Shown: positions 24,045-34,730, numbered from the stretch's first letter. The stretch: 44,936 nt of DNA from Actinobacteria bacterium Ga0077541 (GCA_001464995.1 LNEQ01000236.1:1-44936); one strand, 5' to 3'. A program made the numbers and translations. Notes: generated from the letters alone by a model not told the origin.

Positions 24045-25175
24045 CTAGGTGCGGTCGAGCACCGCGGTCGCGGCCCGGACCACCGTCGCGACGTCCCCGC
24101 GCGTGAGGCCCGGGTGCATCGGCAGCGCCAGCGCCGTGCGGGCGCACTCCTCGGCCACGGGCAGGTCGCCCTCCGTGTACCCGAGGTGGGCGAAGACCGG
24201 CTGGAGGTGCATCGGGATGCCGTAGTACACGGCGCTCGCGACATCCGCCTGCTTCAGCGCCGCCTGGATGTCGGCGCGACGCGGGTGGCGGGCCATGTAG
24301 AGGTGGTAGATGTGCGTGGCCCCCGGCGCGACGCCCGGCAGCGTCATCAGCTCGCCGAGCCCCTCCTCCGCGTACCACCCGGCGGCCTCGGCGCGGCGGG
24401 CGTTCCAGCCGTCGAGGTGGGGGTAGAAGACCCGGATGATGGCGGCCTGGAGGTCGTCGAGGCGCGAGTTGTAGCCCACCTCCTCGAACACGACCTTGTC
24501 CTTCGATCCGTGGAAGCGCAGCCGGCGGACGCGCTCGGCCAGCTCCTCGTCCCGGCAGACCACCATGCCGCCGTCGCCCATGCCCGGGAAGTTCTTGGTC
24601 GGGAAGAAGCTGAAGGTCGCAGCGTCGCCGAAGGTGGCGATCTCCCCCTCGGGGGCGCGGGCGCCGAAGGCCTGGGCCGAGTCCTCGACCACCACGAGGC
24701 CGTGCTCGCGGGCGATCGCCATCAACTCGGCCATCGGGGCGGGGTGCCCGAAGATGTGCACCGGCAGGATCGCCCGGGTGGCGGGCCCGATGCGTCCGCG
24801 CACCGCATCGGGATCGAGGCAGTAGGTGACGGGATCGATGTCGCAGAAGACCGGCGTCGCGCCGACACGCGCGATGGCCTCAGCCGTGGCGTAGAAGGTG
24901 TACGGGGTCGTGATGACCTCGTCGCCCGGCCCGATGTCGAGTGCGTGGAGCGCGATCACGAGGGCGTCGGTGCCGTTGGCGACGCCCACGCAGGGCCGGC
25001 CGTCGAGCCGCTCGGAGACCGACGCCTCGAGCGCCCTGCCCTCCGGGCCCAGGATGAACCGCCCGCCGTCGAGCACGCCTGCGATGGCGGCGTCGATCTC
25101 GGCGCGAAGGGGCCCGTACTGGGCCTGGATGTCCATGAGAGGCACGGCCATGTCAGCGGCGCGGGACGCTATCAC
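24045..25175 (-). CDS. DegT/DnrJ/EryC1/StrS-family sugar aminotransferase
   Basis: 376 residues of the PLP-dependent sugar aminotransferases that convert keto-sugar nucleotides to amino sugars. Visible are GVANGTDALVIAL (phosphate-binding), the VVEDSAQAFG strand with the PLP-ring Asp, and SFFPTKNFPGMGDGG with the Schiff-base Lys194. The usual C-terminal ALPMHPGLT block is complete. GTG 25175 overlaps the histidine-kinase stop (GTGA) and is preferred for coupling; ATG 25151 is a fallback that still keeps the conserved region. It should act on the 4-keto sugar of the CapD-type dehydratase two genes downstream. Confidence 0.92.
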   Translation of the reverse strand: MIASRAADMAVPLMDIQAQYGPLRAEIDAAIAGVLDGGRFILGPEGRALEASVSERLDGRPCVGVANGTDALVIALHALDIGPGDEVITTPYTFYATAEAIARVGATPVFCDIDPVTYCLDPDAVRGRIGPATRAILPVHIFGHPAPMAELMAIAREHGLVVVEDSAQAFGARAPEGEIATFGDAATFSFFPTKNFPGMGDGGMVVCRDEELAERVRRLRFHGSKDKVVFEEVGYNSRLDDLQAAIIRVFYPHLDGWNARRAEAAGWYAEEGLGELMTLPGVAPGATHIYHLYMARHPRRADIQAALKQADVASAVYYGIPMHLQPVFAHLGYTEGDLPVAEECARTALALPMHPGLTRGDVATVVRAATAVLDRT

Positions 25176-26359
25176 GGACCCGCGGGGGCGTCCGGGACGA
25201 CGCCTTCGGGCCCGGGCGAGGCGGGGATGCGCACCGTGACCGTGGTTCCGAAGCCCTCGCGCGAGGCGGCGGTCGCCTCGCCTCCGAACCGCTCGGCGAT
25301 GTGCTTGACGATCGAGAGGCCGAGCCCCGTCCCCCCGAGGCGCTTCGAGCGCGACGGGTCGGCGCGGTAGAAGCGCTCGAAGACGTGCGGCAGGTCGCGC
25401 TCGGGGATGCCCGTCCCGTCGTCGGCCACGGTGAGCACCACCGTCTCGTCCTCACGGCTCACCGACGTCCGCGTGGTCGACCCCGGGCCGGCGTACTTGA
25501 TCGCGTTCTCGACGAGGTTGCGCACCACCATCCGCGCCATGCGCTCGGTCAGCTGCACGTGGGCGCCGTCGCCGAGCTCCACCGACAGCACGGCCCCGTG
25601 CTCGGCGGCCACCGCCGACAGCTCGCGCACGGTCTCCGCGGCGGCGGCCGCGAGGTCGGTGCGCGAGGATGCCGGCAGGCCGCTCGTGGACTCGAGCTCC
25701 GAGAGGAAGAGGATGTCGGTGACCAGGGCCTCCAGCCGCAGCGTCTCGCTGGTCGCGCGACGCACGAAGTCGCCATGGGTCTCGGGGTCCATCTGTGGGT
25801 CCCCGAGGGCCTCGAGGAGGCCCCGGAGGCCGGTCAGCGGGGTCCTCAGCTCATGGGAGACGTTGGCGACGAACTGGGAGCGCAGCTCCCGGTAGTCGGC
25901 GGCCTCGCTGGCGTCGGTCAGGAAGGCGAGCGCCTCCGGCTGCCCGCCGACCTCGTAGGGGGAGATCGCGACCCGGTAGGTGCGACGGCCGGCGGCGAAG
26001 AGACGCAGCTCGAAGGTCTCGCGCTCGAGCGTCGTCAGGGCCGCCTCGACCTTCTCGGCGAAGCGGTGCTCGCTGAAGGCCTCGAGCACCGTCATGCCCG
26101 GCACCAGGAAGGGGAAGCGCTCGAGGGCGTGCAGGTTCGCCTCCGCGAGCCGCCCGCCGGCGTCGATGCGGAGCGCAGTGAACGGCAGGTCCTGCAGGGT
26201 CTCGCGACGACGGCGCTCGGCGTCCTCCGCGTCGCGTTCGGCGATCGCTGCCCGTGCGGCGGCGGCGCCCGACGCGGCCCTGGACCGCCGGAGCGCGACC
26301 GCGAGCAGGGCGGCGGCCACGAGGGCGGCGAGGGCCAGCACCAGGAGGGTGATCTGCAC
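25172..26359 (-). CDS. Sensor histidine kinase (PhoR/SenX3-like) without adjacent response regulator
   Basis: 395 residues from GTG 26359. One membrane helix (about 3-23), a coiled coil (about 30-55), a PAS domain (about 55-155), HisKA with the H box FVANVSHELRTPLTGL and phosphoacceptor His169, then the ATPase with N box RNLVENAIKYAG, G1 DDGTGIP, F box HVFERFYRADPSRSK and G2 GGTGLGLSIVKHI. No extracytoplasmic domain exists, so the signal is sensed at the membrane or in the cytoplasm through PAS. No receiver-domain gene is adjacent in the window. It is the first gene of the glycan operon, overlapping the aminotransferase start, which implies that it monitors or controls that pathway. Confidence 0.9.
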   Translation of the reverse strand: MQITLLVLALAALVAAALLAVALRRSRAASGAAAARAAIAERDAEDAERRRRETLQDLPFTALRIDAGGRLAEANLHALERFPFLVPGMTVLEAFSEHRFAEKVEAALTTLERETFELRLFAAGRRTYRVAISPYEVGGQPEALAFLTDASEAADYRELRSQFVANVSHELRTPLTGLRGLLEALGDPQMDPETHGDFVRRATSETLRLEALVTDILFLSELESTSGLPASSRTDLAAAAAETVRELSAVAAEHGAVLSVELGDGAHVQLTERMARMVVRNLVENAIKYAGPGSTTRTSVSREDETVVLTVADDGTGIPERDLPHVFERFYRADPSRSKRLGGTGLGLSIVKHIAERFGGEATAASREGFGTTVTVRIPASPGPEGVVPDAPAGP

Positions 26360-26437
26360 GGCCCGAGTCTCGCAGACCCGGCGGCCGCGACCGGCCGCAT
26401 TTCGGGGGCGCGCCGCCGCGTGATTGGCTTCCGCCCG

Positions 26438-28240
26438 ATGAGCAGACCCCTGGCGATCGCGATGCTGGCCGCGGCGGCCCTCGCCGCGCCGGGCGTGGCC
26501 GCCGGCGCCCCCGTGACCGCACTCCCCCCCGAGAGCCCGCCGCGGATCACCGAGGTCGCCCCGGGCGTCGGCTATCAGCGGGTGGCCGGCGCCGACGGCT
26601 CCGTGGTGCACGTGATCCGCGCCGCGGCGTCGCCCCGGGTGGCGCTGGCGCCGGTGCTCGCGGGTGGGTCGCCCGTCTCGCGCGGCTCGCTCACCGGCGC
26701 CGTCGCGGCGCGCCTCGACACCGGGGCCGTGGCGGGGATCAACGGCGACTTCTTCAACACCATCACCAACGATCCGAGCGGCGTCCTGCTGATCGGCGGT
26801 GAGCTGATCCACGAGCCGGAGGCCAGCCGATCCGCCCTCGTCCTGCTGCCGGGGGGCGATCTCGCCGCCGTGACGCTGGCCCTGCAGGGCCGCTTCCAGG
26901 CCCTCGACCCGACGGGCGCGGTGACCTACCCCGAGCGGACGCTCAGCGGCCTCAACCGGCCCGCCAAGCGCGGCAGCGAGACGATCCTCTACACGACCGC
27001 GTACGGGCGGCTCGAGACGCCGGTGGCCGGCTCGCGGTACGAGGTCCGGGTGCGGCTCGACCAGGCAGGGCCCCTCGCCCCCAACCAGCCGCGCACGGGC
27101 ACCGTGATCGGCACCGGCTCGGGCGGCGGCACCACGATCGGCGCCGGGCACGTGGTGCTGACCGGCGTCGGCTCGGCGGGCACGGCCCTCGTGTCCGACC
27201 TCCCGCTCGGCCGGGCGGTCGGGATCACCCCCGGCCTGCCCTCGCTGCCGCCGGCGGCCCTCGATGCGATCGGCGGCGGCCCGGTGCTCGTGCGCGACGG
27301 CCTGACCATCACGAGCGCGGGCGAGGGCTTCACCAGCGCGCAGATCGGGTCGCGCACGTCGCGGTCGGCGGTGGGCCGGACCGCCGACGGCACGCTGCTC
27401 CTGGTCACGGCCGAGGGCCCGTCGCAGGGCCGCCGCGGGCTGACGGTGGCGGAGCAGGCCGTGCTGATGCGCTCCCTGGGAGCCGTCACGGCGATCGCCA
27501 TGGACGCCGGGGGCAGTGCGCAGCTCGCGGTCCGCGACCGCCTCGTCATCCCCATCGACGGCCCGCGGAGCCTGTCGGACGTGATCGTGCTCTCCTACCA
27601 GGGCGTCACCGTCGAGCCGCTCCCGTTCCGGCTGTCTCCCAACGCCGACCGGGTGGACGATGCGACCACCATGGTCGTGCGCGCCACCTCGCCCGGGGCG
27701 ACGCGCGTCAGCGTGGCCCGGCGCACGGGACGCCCGTCGAAGCTGCTGTGGAGCGGCCGCCTCGGCCCCGGCGCGGCCCGCGTCAACCTCGACCCGCGGC
27801 GGCTGCGCCTGGCCGACGGCGTCTACATCGTGGTGGCCCGGCACACGGCCGACGACGGCAGCGGGGTCACCGAGCAGCGCCGCCGCGTGATCGTCGACCG
27901 GACGCTCTCGTCGCTGAACGCCCGCACGACCACGGCCCGCGTGAGGACGAGGGTGGTGCGCCGCCTGGACGTCCGCTTCCGTCTGCTGCGGCCCGCCCGG
28001 GTCACCGTGCGGGTCGAGACGCCGGGCGGCACGCCCATCGCGACGATCGCCAGCGGCCGGCCCCTGCGCGCCGGCGCACAGGTCGTCTCATGGAACCGCA
28101 CCGTGCGGGGGACGCTGGTGTCGGGTCCGGTGCAGGTGACCGTGAGCGCCCGTAGCCCTCTGGGAACCACCGGGCTCGCCCGGTCGGTCACGCTGAAGGC
28201 GCCGCCTCGCCCCGGCGGCCCGGCGACGCCCTCCCCCTAG
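26438..28240 (+). CDS. Secreted phosphodiester glycosidase (NAGPA-domain) protein
   Basis: 600 residues. A signal peptide (about 1-24, ending AAGA) precedes an NAGPA-type domain to about residue 390: VAGINGDFFNT, LVLLPGG, DAIGGGPVLVRDG, and SRSAVGRTADGTLLLVTAEG through AIAMDAGGSAQLAV, the pattern of phosphodiester glycosidases that remove N-acetylglucosamine from phosphodiesters. The C-terminal 200 residues are two Ig-like modules, the first resembling FlgD-type (FRLSPNADRVDDATTM). ATG 26438 starts right at the signal peptide. Substrate could be a teichoic-acid-like or glycan phosphodiester in the envelope. Divergent from the histidine kinase with 78 bases between the starts. Confidence 0.82.
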   Translation: MSRPLAIAMLAAAALAAPGVAAGAPVTALPPESPPRITEVAPGVGYQRVAGADGSVVHVIRAAASPRVALAPVLAGGSPVSRGSLTGAVAARLDTGAVAGINGDFFNTITNDPSGVLLIGGELIHEPEASRSALVLLPGGDLAAVTLALQGRFQALDPTGAVTYPERTLSGLNRPAKRGSETILYTTAYGRLETPVAGSRYEVRVRLDQAGPLAPNQPRTGTVIGTGSGGGTTIGAGHVVLTGVGSAGTALVSDLPLGRAVGITPGLPSLPPAALDAIGGGPVLVRDGLTITSAGEGFTSAQIGSRTSRSAVGRTADGTLLLVTAEGPSQGRRGLTVAEQAVLMRSLGAVTAIAMDAGGSAQLAVRDRLVIPIDGPRSLSDVIVLSYQGVTVEPLPFRLSPNADRVDDATTMVVRATSPGATRVSVARRTGRPSKLLWSGRLGPGAARVNLDPRRLRLADGVYIVVARHTADDGSGVTEQRRRVIVDRTLSSLNARTTTARVRTRVVRRLDVRFRLLRPARVTVRVETPGGTPIATIASGRPLRAGAQVVSWNRTVRGTLVSGPVQVTVSARSPLGTTGLARSVTLKAPPRPGGPATPSP

Positions 28241-28378
28241 TGCACCGATCCAGGGGGGGCGAGCAGGCGCCGATCCGGTCGGCTCGGGGGGCCGGACCCG
28301 CCGTCGTGACGGCGCGCCCGGCCCCCTCGGCCGGCCCCCATGGCGATGCCCCTCCCGGCCGGAGCGCGCGGCCCCGGG

Positions 28379-28771
28379 CTACTTCTCCTCGTCGCGCCAG
28401 TGCATGACCGACAGCACGACGGCCGCCAGCGAGAAGATGATGGCGAGGAAGATGCCGAACTTCCGGCTGTCGCCCTCGAGGAAGATCATCAGGGTCACGA
28501 TGAACGTGACGCTCGTGAGGTAGGCCGCCCAGGCGGCCGGCTGGATGATGGCGGGAAGCTCGAAGTTCAGGGCCTCGGCCACGAGGATCGCCGCCGCGCC
28601 GGCGGCGAAGATCAGGATGATCCACCATGACGGGATCGCGTCGGAACCACTGATCTCGACGGAGATCTCGCCGAAGTCCTGGCCGAACCAGGTGAAGAAA
28701 AGGCTGATGATGTAGAGGATCGACGCGCCTGCGGCGCCGTAGATCCTCTGCTCGCGGGTGAGCGAGTTCAC
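28379..28771 (-). CDS. Small integral membrane protein of unknown function
   Basis: 130 residues from GTG 28771, which has GAGGAG a few bases upstream. Four hydrophobic segments are visible: ASILYIISLFFTWFG, WWIILIFAAGAAAILVA, AWAAYLTSVTFIVTLMIF and FGIFLAIIFSLAAVVLSVM, with a short acidic loop (QDFGEISVEISGSD) between the first two, probably outside. The C-terminus is the charged HWRDEEK. No family recognised; the layout resembles DUF-type actinobacterial four-helix membrane proteins. It stands alone on this strand with unknown neighbours upstream. Confidence 0.7.
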   Translation of the reverse strand: MNSLTREQRIYGAAGASILYIISLFFTWFGQDFGEISVEISGSDAIPSWWIILIFAAGAAAILVAEALNFELPAIIQPAAWAAYLTSVTFIVTLMIFLEGDSRKFGIFLAIIFSLAAVVLSVMHWRDEEK

Positions 28772-28848
28772 GTGTTCACTCCTCGGTTGACGCGATGGGC
28801 ATGGGGCGCTGGACGGATTCGACGGGCCGCGCTCCCTCCCCTGCCGTG

Positions 28849-28974
28849 TCAGGCCGGGCGCAGGTCCATCGGCGGGTTGTGCCCCGGGATCATGACGACC
28901 GGGCGCTCGGCCCGTATCGCGCGGAAGGCGACGAGGTGCTCGTCGCGCCGCGGAAAGCCCTCCCGGAGGGACAT
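28849..28974 (-). CDS. Possible 41-residue protein
   Basis: ATG 28974 to TGA 28849. The frame reads MSLREGFPRRDEHLVAFRAI then RAERPVVMIPGHNPPMDLRPA, with G/C-ending codons and a sensible residue mix, and it stays open upstream into GRPGPRWFAE, beyond which it overlaps the end of the gene at 29015. It could be a real small protein or the tail of a longer one whose start was lost. The ribosome site is weak. No family recognised. Confidence 0.35.
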   Translation of the reverse strand: MSLREGFPRRDEHLVAFRAIRAERPVVMIPGHNPPMDLRPA

Positions 28975-29014
28975 CTCGGCGAACCAACGGGGGCCCGGCC
29001 GACCGACCAGGTCG

Positions 29015-29236
29015 CTACCGCGCGGCCTCCGAGCGGGTCGCCTCGTCGGCGAGGGCGCGGTCGTGCTCGTAGCAGGGCGCCTCGCGGAACGGCGCCTCCG
29101 GGTCGCCGGCGGCGCGTCCGAGGCGCGTCGCGCGCGCCCTCATTCCCATGCCGATCCGGCGCGCCCCCGGCGAGAGCGCCAGACCGACGATGCCGCCTGC
29201 CAGGATCCAGCGCCCGCGGCGACGGCCCTCGTTCAC
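29015..29236 (-). CDS. Small basic protein with one hydrophobic segment, unknown function
   Basis: 73 residues: a basic start (MNEGRRRGR), a short hydrophobic stretch WILAGGIVGLALS, then a charged tail containing PCYEHDRALADEA. Its ATG at 29236 overlaps the stop of the GYD gene by 4 bases (ATGA), which supports translation in that operon. No known family. It may be membrane-associated. Confidence 0.5.
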   Translation of the reverse strand: MNEGRRRGRWILAGGIVGLALSPGARRIGMGMRARATRLGRAAGDPEAPFREAPCYEHDRALADEATRSEAAR

Positions 29237-29517
29237 TTCAGGAGCGACAGGAACTCGTCGACGGGGATCGCGGTGAGCGTCTGGAAGTGCGCGGTGCCGC
29301 GCGCGGCGAGCTCCACCGACACCCGGGCGATCACCTTCTCGTCAGGGGCCTCCACGATGTTCACGAAGTCGTACGGCCCGAGCACGGCCCACTGCTGGAT
29401 GACCTTCGCGCCCATCTGCTCGACCTCGGCGTTCACCTCGAGCAACCGCTGGGGGTTCGCCTTGAGCGTTCCCACCCCGTGGGGGCTGAGCGTGCTGAGC
29501 AGGATGTAGGTCGGCAC
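29233..29517 (-). CDS. GYD-domain protein
   Basis: 94 residues spanning one complete GYD (PF08734-like) dimeric alpha/beta-barrel domain: YILLSTLSPHGVGTLK, AKVIQQWAVLGPYDFVNIVEAPD with the name-giving G-Y/P-D element, and a final FQTLTAIPVDEFLSLL. The biochemical role of the family is not established. GTG 29517 is preceded by GAAGGAG on the minus strand. An inverted repeat lies directly upstream of that ribosome site. Coupled downstream to the small gene at 29015. Confidence 0.85.
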   Translation of the reverse strand: MPTYILLSTLSPHGVGTLKANPQRLLEVNAEVEQMGAKVIQQWAVLGPYDFVNIVEAPDEKVIARVSVELAARGTAHFQTLTAIPVDEFLSLLK

Positions 29518-29532
29518 GTTGTTCCAACTCCT

Positions 29533-29558
29533 TCGGAGCCTCTGACCGGGTGCTCCGA
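29533..29558 (-). promoter_or_regulatory. Inverted repeat adjoining the GYD ribosome site
   Basis: TCGGAGC (29533-29539) and GCTCCGA (29552-29558) are perfect complements around 12 bases. On the minus strand the stem ends within the GAAGGAG ribosome site of the GYD gene. It could terminate the transcript from the gene ending at 29578 or gate translation of GYD. No U tract is present. Confidence 0.35.
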
Positions 29559-29577
29559 GCGTACCACCTGACCCGCG

Positions 29578-30033
29578 TCATCCGGCCGCGAGCGCCTCCT
29601 CCCAGGGCCGCGTGTCGCGACCGACGTGGAACCCGACGACGTCGGGCTCGCCGGCCTCGTCGCGGAAGGCGATGCGCAGGAGGGGGCGGCGCTTCCTCCC
29701 GCCGAGATGGCTCGGGGTGGTCTCCACCGAATCGATGCGCGCACGGGCGATCCGCAGCATCGAGCGGGGTGAGAGGCGCACGAAGACGACCTCGTGCGGC
29801 CCGATCGCGAGGTGCCCGGTGCCACGCGCCCGGCCGCGGCTCGCAGTGCCGGCGAAGCTCGCCCTGCCGGAGCGGATGACCTCGCCGCCGAGGGCGGCCT
29901 CGGCCTCGCGTGCGGCGTCGGCCATGCGCGCGCGCAGCCGGGGGATGATCAGCAGGCGCCAGATGGCGATCTCCACCGCGAGGATCGCGCCGACCAGCAC
30001 CAGCACCCCGGCCCACACCGGCAGGCCGAACAC
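29578..30033 (-). CDS. Membrane-anchored PH-like-domain protein, unknown function
   Basis: 151 residues from GTG 30033. An N-terminal membrane helix (VWAGVLVLVGAILAVEIAIW) is followed by a short basic linker and a beta-rich domain: GTGHLAIGPHEVVFVRLSP, MLRIARARIDSVETTPSHLGG, LLRIAFRDEAGEPDVVGFHV. This arrangement resembles bacterial PH/GRAM-like domains on the cytoplasmic face. The ligand is unknown. Three bases separate it from the sulfotransferase stop, so the two genes are probably co-transcribed. Confidence 0.65.
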   Translation of the reverse strand: MFGLPVWAGVLVLVGAILAVEIAIWRLLIIPRLRARMADAAREAEAALGGEVIRSGRASFAGTASRGRARGTGHLAIGPHEVVFVRLSPRSMLRIARARIDSVETTPSHLGGRKRRPLLRIAFRDEAGEPDVVGFHVGRDTRPWEEALAAG

Positions 30034-30036
30034 CGC

Positions 30037-30948
30037 TCAGCGGGTCCAGGCGGTGAGGTCGCGGTCGATCAGGTCGCTGAGCTCCGCGACGTCGTCGCGG
30101 AAGTGCTCCTTCAGGACGCCGGCGAACTCGGGGCTGATCTCCTCGCGGCGCGTCACCTCCCGGTTCCGCCGCCGGACCCGGTCGAGCACGCCGAGGCGCT
30201 CGACGCGCGCGACCCGCTTCACGCCCCGCGCGACGCTCACCAGGGCCGACGGCGGGCGCTGGGTGAAGCGCGCGATCGCGGCGGCCCTGTGGACCTTGTT
30301 CTCGTTGACCCGCGGGAACTCGGTGCGGCCGTCGTCGGGCACGCCGAGGAAGTCCAGCGTCTCGCGGTAGACCGCCCCGGTGTCGGCCCGCAGATCGTCG
30401 AACACGAGCACCTTCACCTGCTCGCGGGGCACCGTGTCGAGCACCCTCCGCACCTGCGCGCCCAGGCGGGCGGCCTCGCCGTACTGGAGGAACCCCGGCA
30501 CGCGCACGGTGGCCGGCAGGCCCTCGCCGCGGGCGCGGGCGGCCTGCAGCTCCCAGGCGCGGGCGGGGTCGGGCTCGACCTCATCGAGCATGTAGCGCAG
30601 CTGCGAATGGAGCGAGGGGACCAGCTCGACAGGGTTGCGCACCATCACGATCACGCGCGCAGCGGGGTCGAACTCCATGATCCGGCGTGCCGCGGTCTGC
30701 GAGTAGAGGTACCAGACCGACGCCTCACCCACGGCGAGGTGCGCGTCGCCGGCCTCGTCGAAGAGGCGCAGGTAGTGCTCCTCGGTGCGCTGCCCCGGCG
30801 CGTAGTAGTAGTCGAAGTCGTCGCAGAAGTAGTGCGGCTCCTTCGGCGTCGACACGAAGACGCGCTCGTGCTGGCGCAGGTACTCGCTGAGGGCGGTGGT
30901 GCCGCACTTCGGAGCGCCGAGGATGAAGAAGTCAGGCCGTCGTGACAC
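30037..30948 (-). CDS. PAPS-dependent sulfotransferase family protein
   Basis: 303 residues from GTG 30948. The 5'-phosphosulfate-binding loop FFILGAPKCGTTAL lies at the N-terminus, and the 3'-phosphate segment VIVMVRNPVELVPSLHSQ follows about 90 residues later. The SVWYLYSQTAARRI segment and DDLRADTGAVYRETLDFLGV match bacterial carbohydrate or lipid sulfotransferases. It would transfer sulfate from PAPS to an unknown acceptor, possibly an envelope glycan. GTG 30960 is an alternative start four residues upstream; 30948 gives the usual short lead to the loop. PAPS supply would require an APS kinase, which is not in the window. Confidence 0.85.
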   Translation of the reverse strand: MSRRPDFFILGAPKCGTTALSEYLRQHERVFVSTPKEPHYFCDDFDYYYAPGQRTEEHYLRLFDEAGDAHLAVGEASVWYLYSQTAARRIMEFDPAARVIVMVRNPVELVPSLHSQLRYMLDEVEPDPARAWELQAARARGEGLPATVRVPGFLQYGEAARLGAQVRRVLDTVPREQVKVLVFDDLRADTGAVYRETLDFLGVPDDGRTEFPRVNENKVHRAAAIARFTQRPPSALVSVARGVKRVARVERLGVLDRVRRRNREVTRREEISPEFAGVLKEHFRDDVAELSDLIDRDLTAWTR

Positions 30949-31004
30949 GGCGCGCGACACTACCACCGGGACGCGGGCGCTCCCGGGCGGTACCGTTCGG
31001 CGCG

Positions 31005-31481
31005 GTGTCCACCTCGCGCCCATCGCCCCGTCGCGGCGCCGCCCGCCGCCTGCCCGACCCCGGCCGGGTCGGCGCCCCCGCCGTGGGCGTCCTGGCCGGC
31101 CTGCTGTTGATGCTGGCCGTCTTCCTGCCCTGGTACGCCACCAACCTCGGACCCCCCTTCGCGGCCACCAGCGCCAACGGCTGGGAATCGACCGCGCTCG
31201 CGAAGGTCACCCTGCTCATGGGCCTCCTGGTGACCGCGGCGGCGGCGGCCGTGGTCCTCGACGAGCGGCGGGTCATCTCCCTCCAGCGCCGCCACGGCGA
31301 CGCGCTCGCCTGGGTGGTGGTGGGTGCGGCGACCATCGGCCTCGTGGCCGTCGGCTACCGGCTGCTGGTGATGCCCGAGCCGGCCGAGTTCCTCTCGCGC
31401 CAGTTCGGCCTCTACCTGGCCGCCGCGGCCTGCGTCGGGGGCATCCTGAGCGGCCTCGGCCAGGTCGCGATCCGCGACTGA
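31005..31481 (+). CDS. Four-helix membrane protein of unknown function
   Basis: 158 residues from GTG 31005. A basic, Pro/Arg-rich N-terminus precedes four hydrophobic segments: VGVLAGLLLMLAVFLPWYAT, LLMGLLVTAAAAAVVL, WVVVGAATIGLVAVGYRLLV and FGLYLAAAACVGGILSGLG. An outside loop holds GPPFAATSANGWESTA. No recognised family; the layout resembles small actinobacterial membrane proteins with a PWY motif after helix 1. Divergent from the sulfotransferase. Confidence 0.65.
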   Translation: MSTSRPSPRRGAARRLPDPGRVGAPAVGVLAGLLLMLAVFLPWYATNLGPPFAATSANGWESTALAKVTLLMGLLVTAAAAAVVLDERRVISLQRRHGDALAWVVVGAATIGLVAVGYRLLVMPEPAEFLSRQFGLYLAAAACVGGILSGLGQVAIRD

Positions 31482-31517
31482 CTCGCGTGGAGGCCCCCGC
31501 GGGTCGATAGTGATGGC

Positions 31518-31955
31518 ATGCGGTACCACCTACCGCCACCGGAGGAGCCCGTCCCGCGCGTCATCGGCGGGGTGGCGCGGATCGGCGCCAGTCCACGACT
31601 GGACGCGCATCCCGAGCAGGATCCGGGAGGCGGCGCCGACGGGCGGCTGATCCGCACGATCGAGATGGACGCCGCGGCCGCGCACGAGCACCTGCGGCAG
31701 TGGGAGGCCGAGGCCGTCGCGCACGACATCCCCGCGCCCCCGGGCATCACCGCCCGCGAGCGCTCACGGCCCGACCGGGTCCACCCGGGCTCTCTCCGGC
31801 GCCAGCGCCTCGCCGTCGCGTGGCACGGTGAGGAGGCGACGGCGGCGCACTGGTCGGTGCTCGAGCCCCCGGCGGCCGCCGACGAACGGGCATGGGAGCG
31901 GGCGCTGGCCCGGATCGCCGCAGGCGCCGGGCGCGAGGGCGGCTGGAGGGCCTGA
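31518..31955 (+). CDS. Hypothetical cytoplasmic protein
   Basis: 145 residues from ATG 31518, with consistent G/C third positions. Rich in Arg, Ala, Glu and Pro; contains LIRTIEMDAAAAHEHLRQWEAEAVAHDIP and a Trp-containing segment LAVAWHGEEATAAHWSVLEPP. No membrane segment, signal or motif that I recognise. It lies 36 bases after the membrane protein gene and may be co-transcribed with it. A hairpin and copy 2 of the dispersed element follow the stop. Confidence 0.55.
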   Translation: MRYHLPPPEEPVPRVIGGVARIGASPRLDAHPEQDPGGGADGRLIRTIEMDAAAAHEHLRQWEAEAVAHDIPAPPGITARERSRPDRVHPGSLRRQRLAVAWHGEEATAAHWSVLEPPAAADERAWERALARIAAGAGREGGWRA

Positions 31956-31960
31956 CCGGG

Positions 31961-32002
31961 GCGAACGGCGGAGGGCGCGTCCCCGGCCGCTCCGCCGTTC
32001 GC
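31961..32002 (+). terminator. 13-bp GC hairpin after the hypothetical gene
   Basis: GCGAACGGCGGAG (31961-31973) pairs perfectly with CTCCGCCGTTCGC (31990-32002), loop 16 bases, starting 5 bases after the stop at 31955. It probably terminates the plus-strand transcript; it lies between convergent genes and may serve clpB too. The dispersed element follows 5 bases later. Confidence 0.6.
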
Positions 32003-32007
32003 GGGGG

Positions 32008-32063
32008 CGTCCAATTGGACGGCGACGCGTCGTCCAATTGGACGCTCGCCCCGAAACGCCTGC
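32008..32063 (+). repeat. Copy 2 of the dispersed hairpin element with conserved tail
   Basis: CGTCCAATTGGACG occurs twice (32008-32021, 32031-32044), each itself a perfect palindrome, and together they can form a 14-bp stem with a 9-base loop. CGAAACGCCTGC follows at 32052-32063. Offsets 0/23/44 equal those of the copy at 16652-16707. It begins 52 bases after a plus-strand stop codon, versus 51 in copy 1, and lies between convergent genes. Confidence 0.7.
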
Positions 32064-32135
32064 AAAAGCGCGTCTTCGGTCGGAGCAGACGAGGGCCGGC
32101 GGGGCGTCCGCGCCCCACCGGCCCCGCCACGGGGC

Positions 32136-34729
<2,594 letters not shown>

Positions 34730-34730
<1 letters not shown>

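Noticed and set aside
25172-27844. Very long open frame on the minus strand covering the histidine kinase and beyond
   Set aside because: Only the part up to GTG 26359 matches the kinase; the rest is antisense to the phosphodiester glycosidase gene and has the Arg/Gly/His-rich look of a shadow frame.
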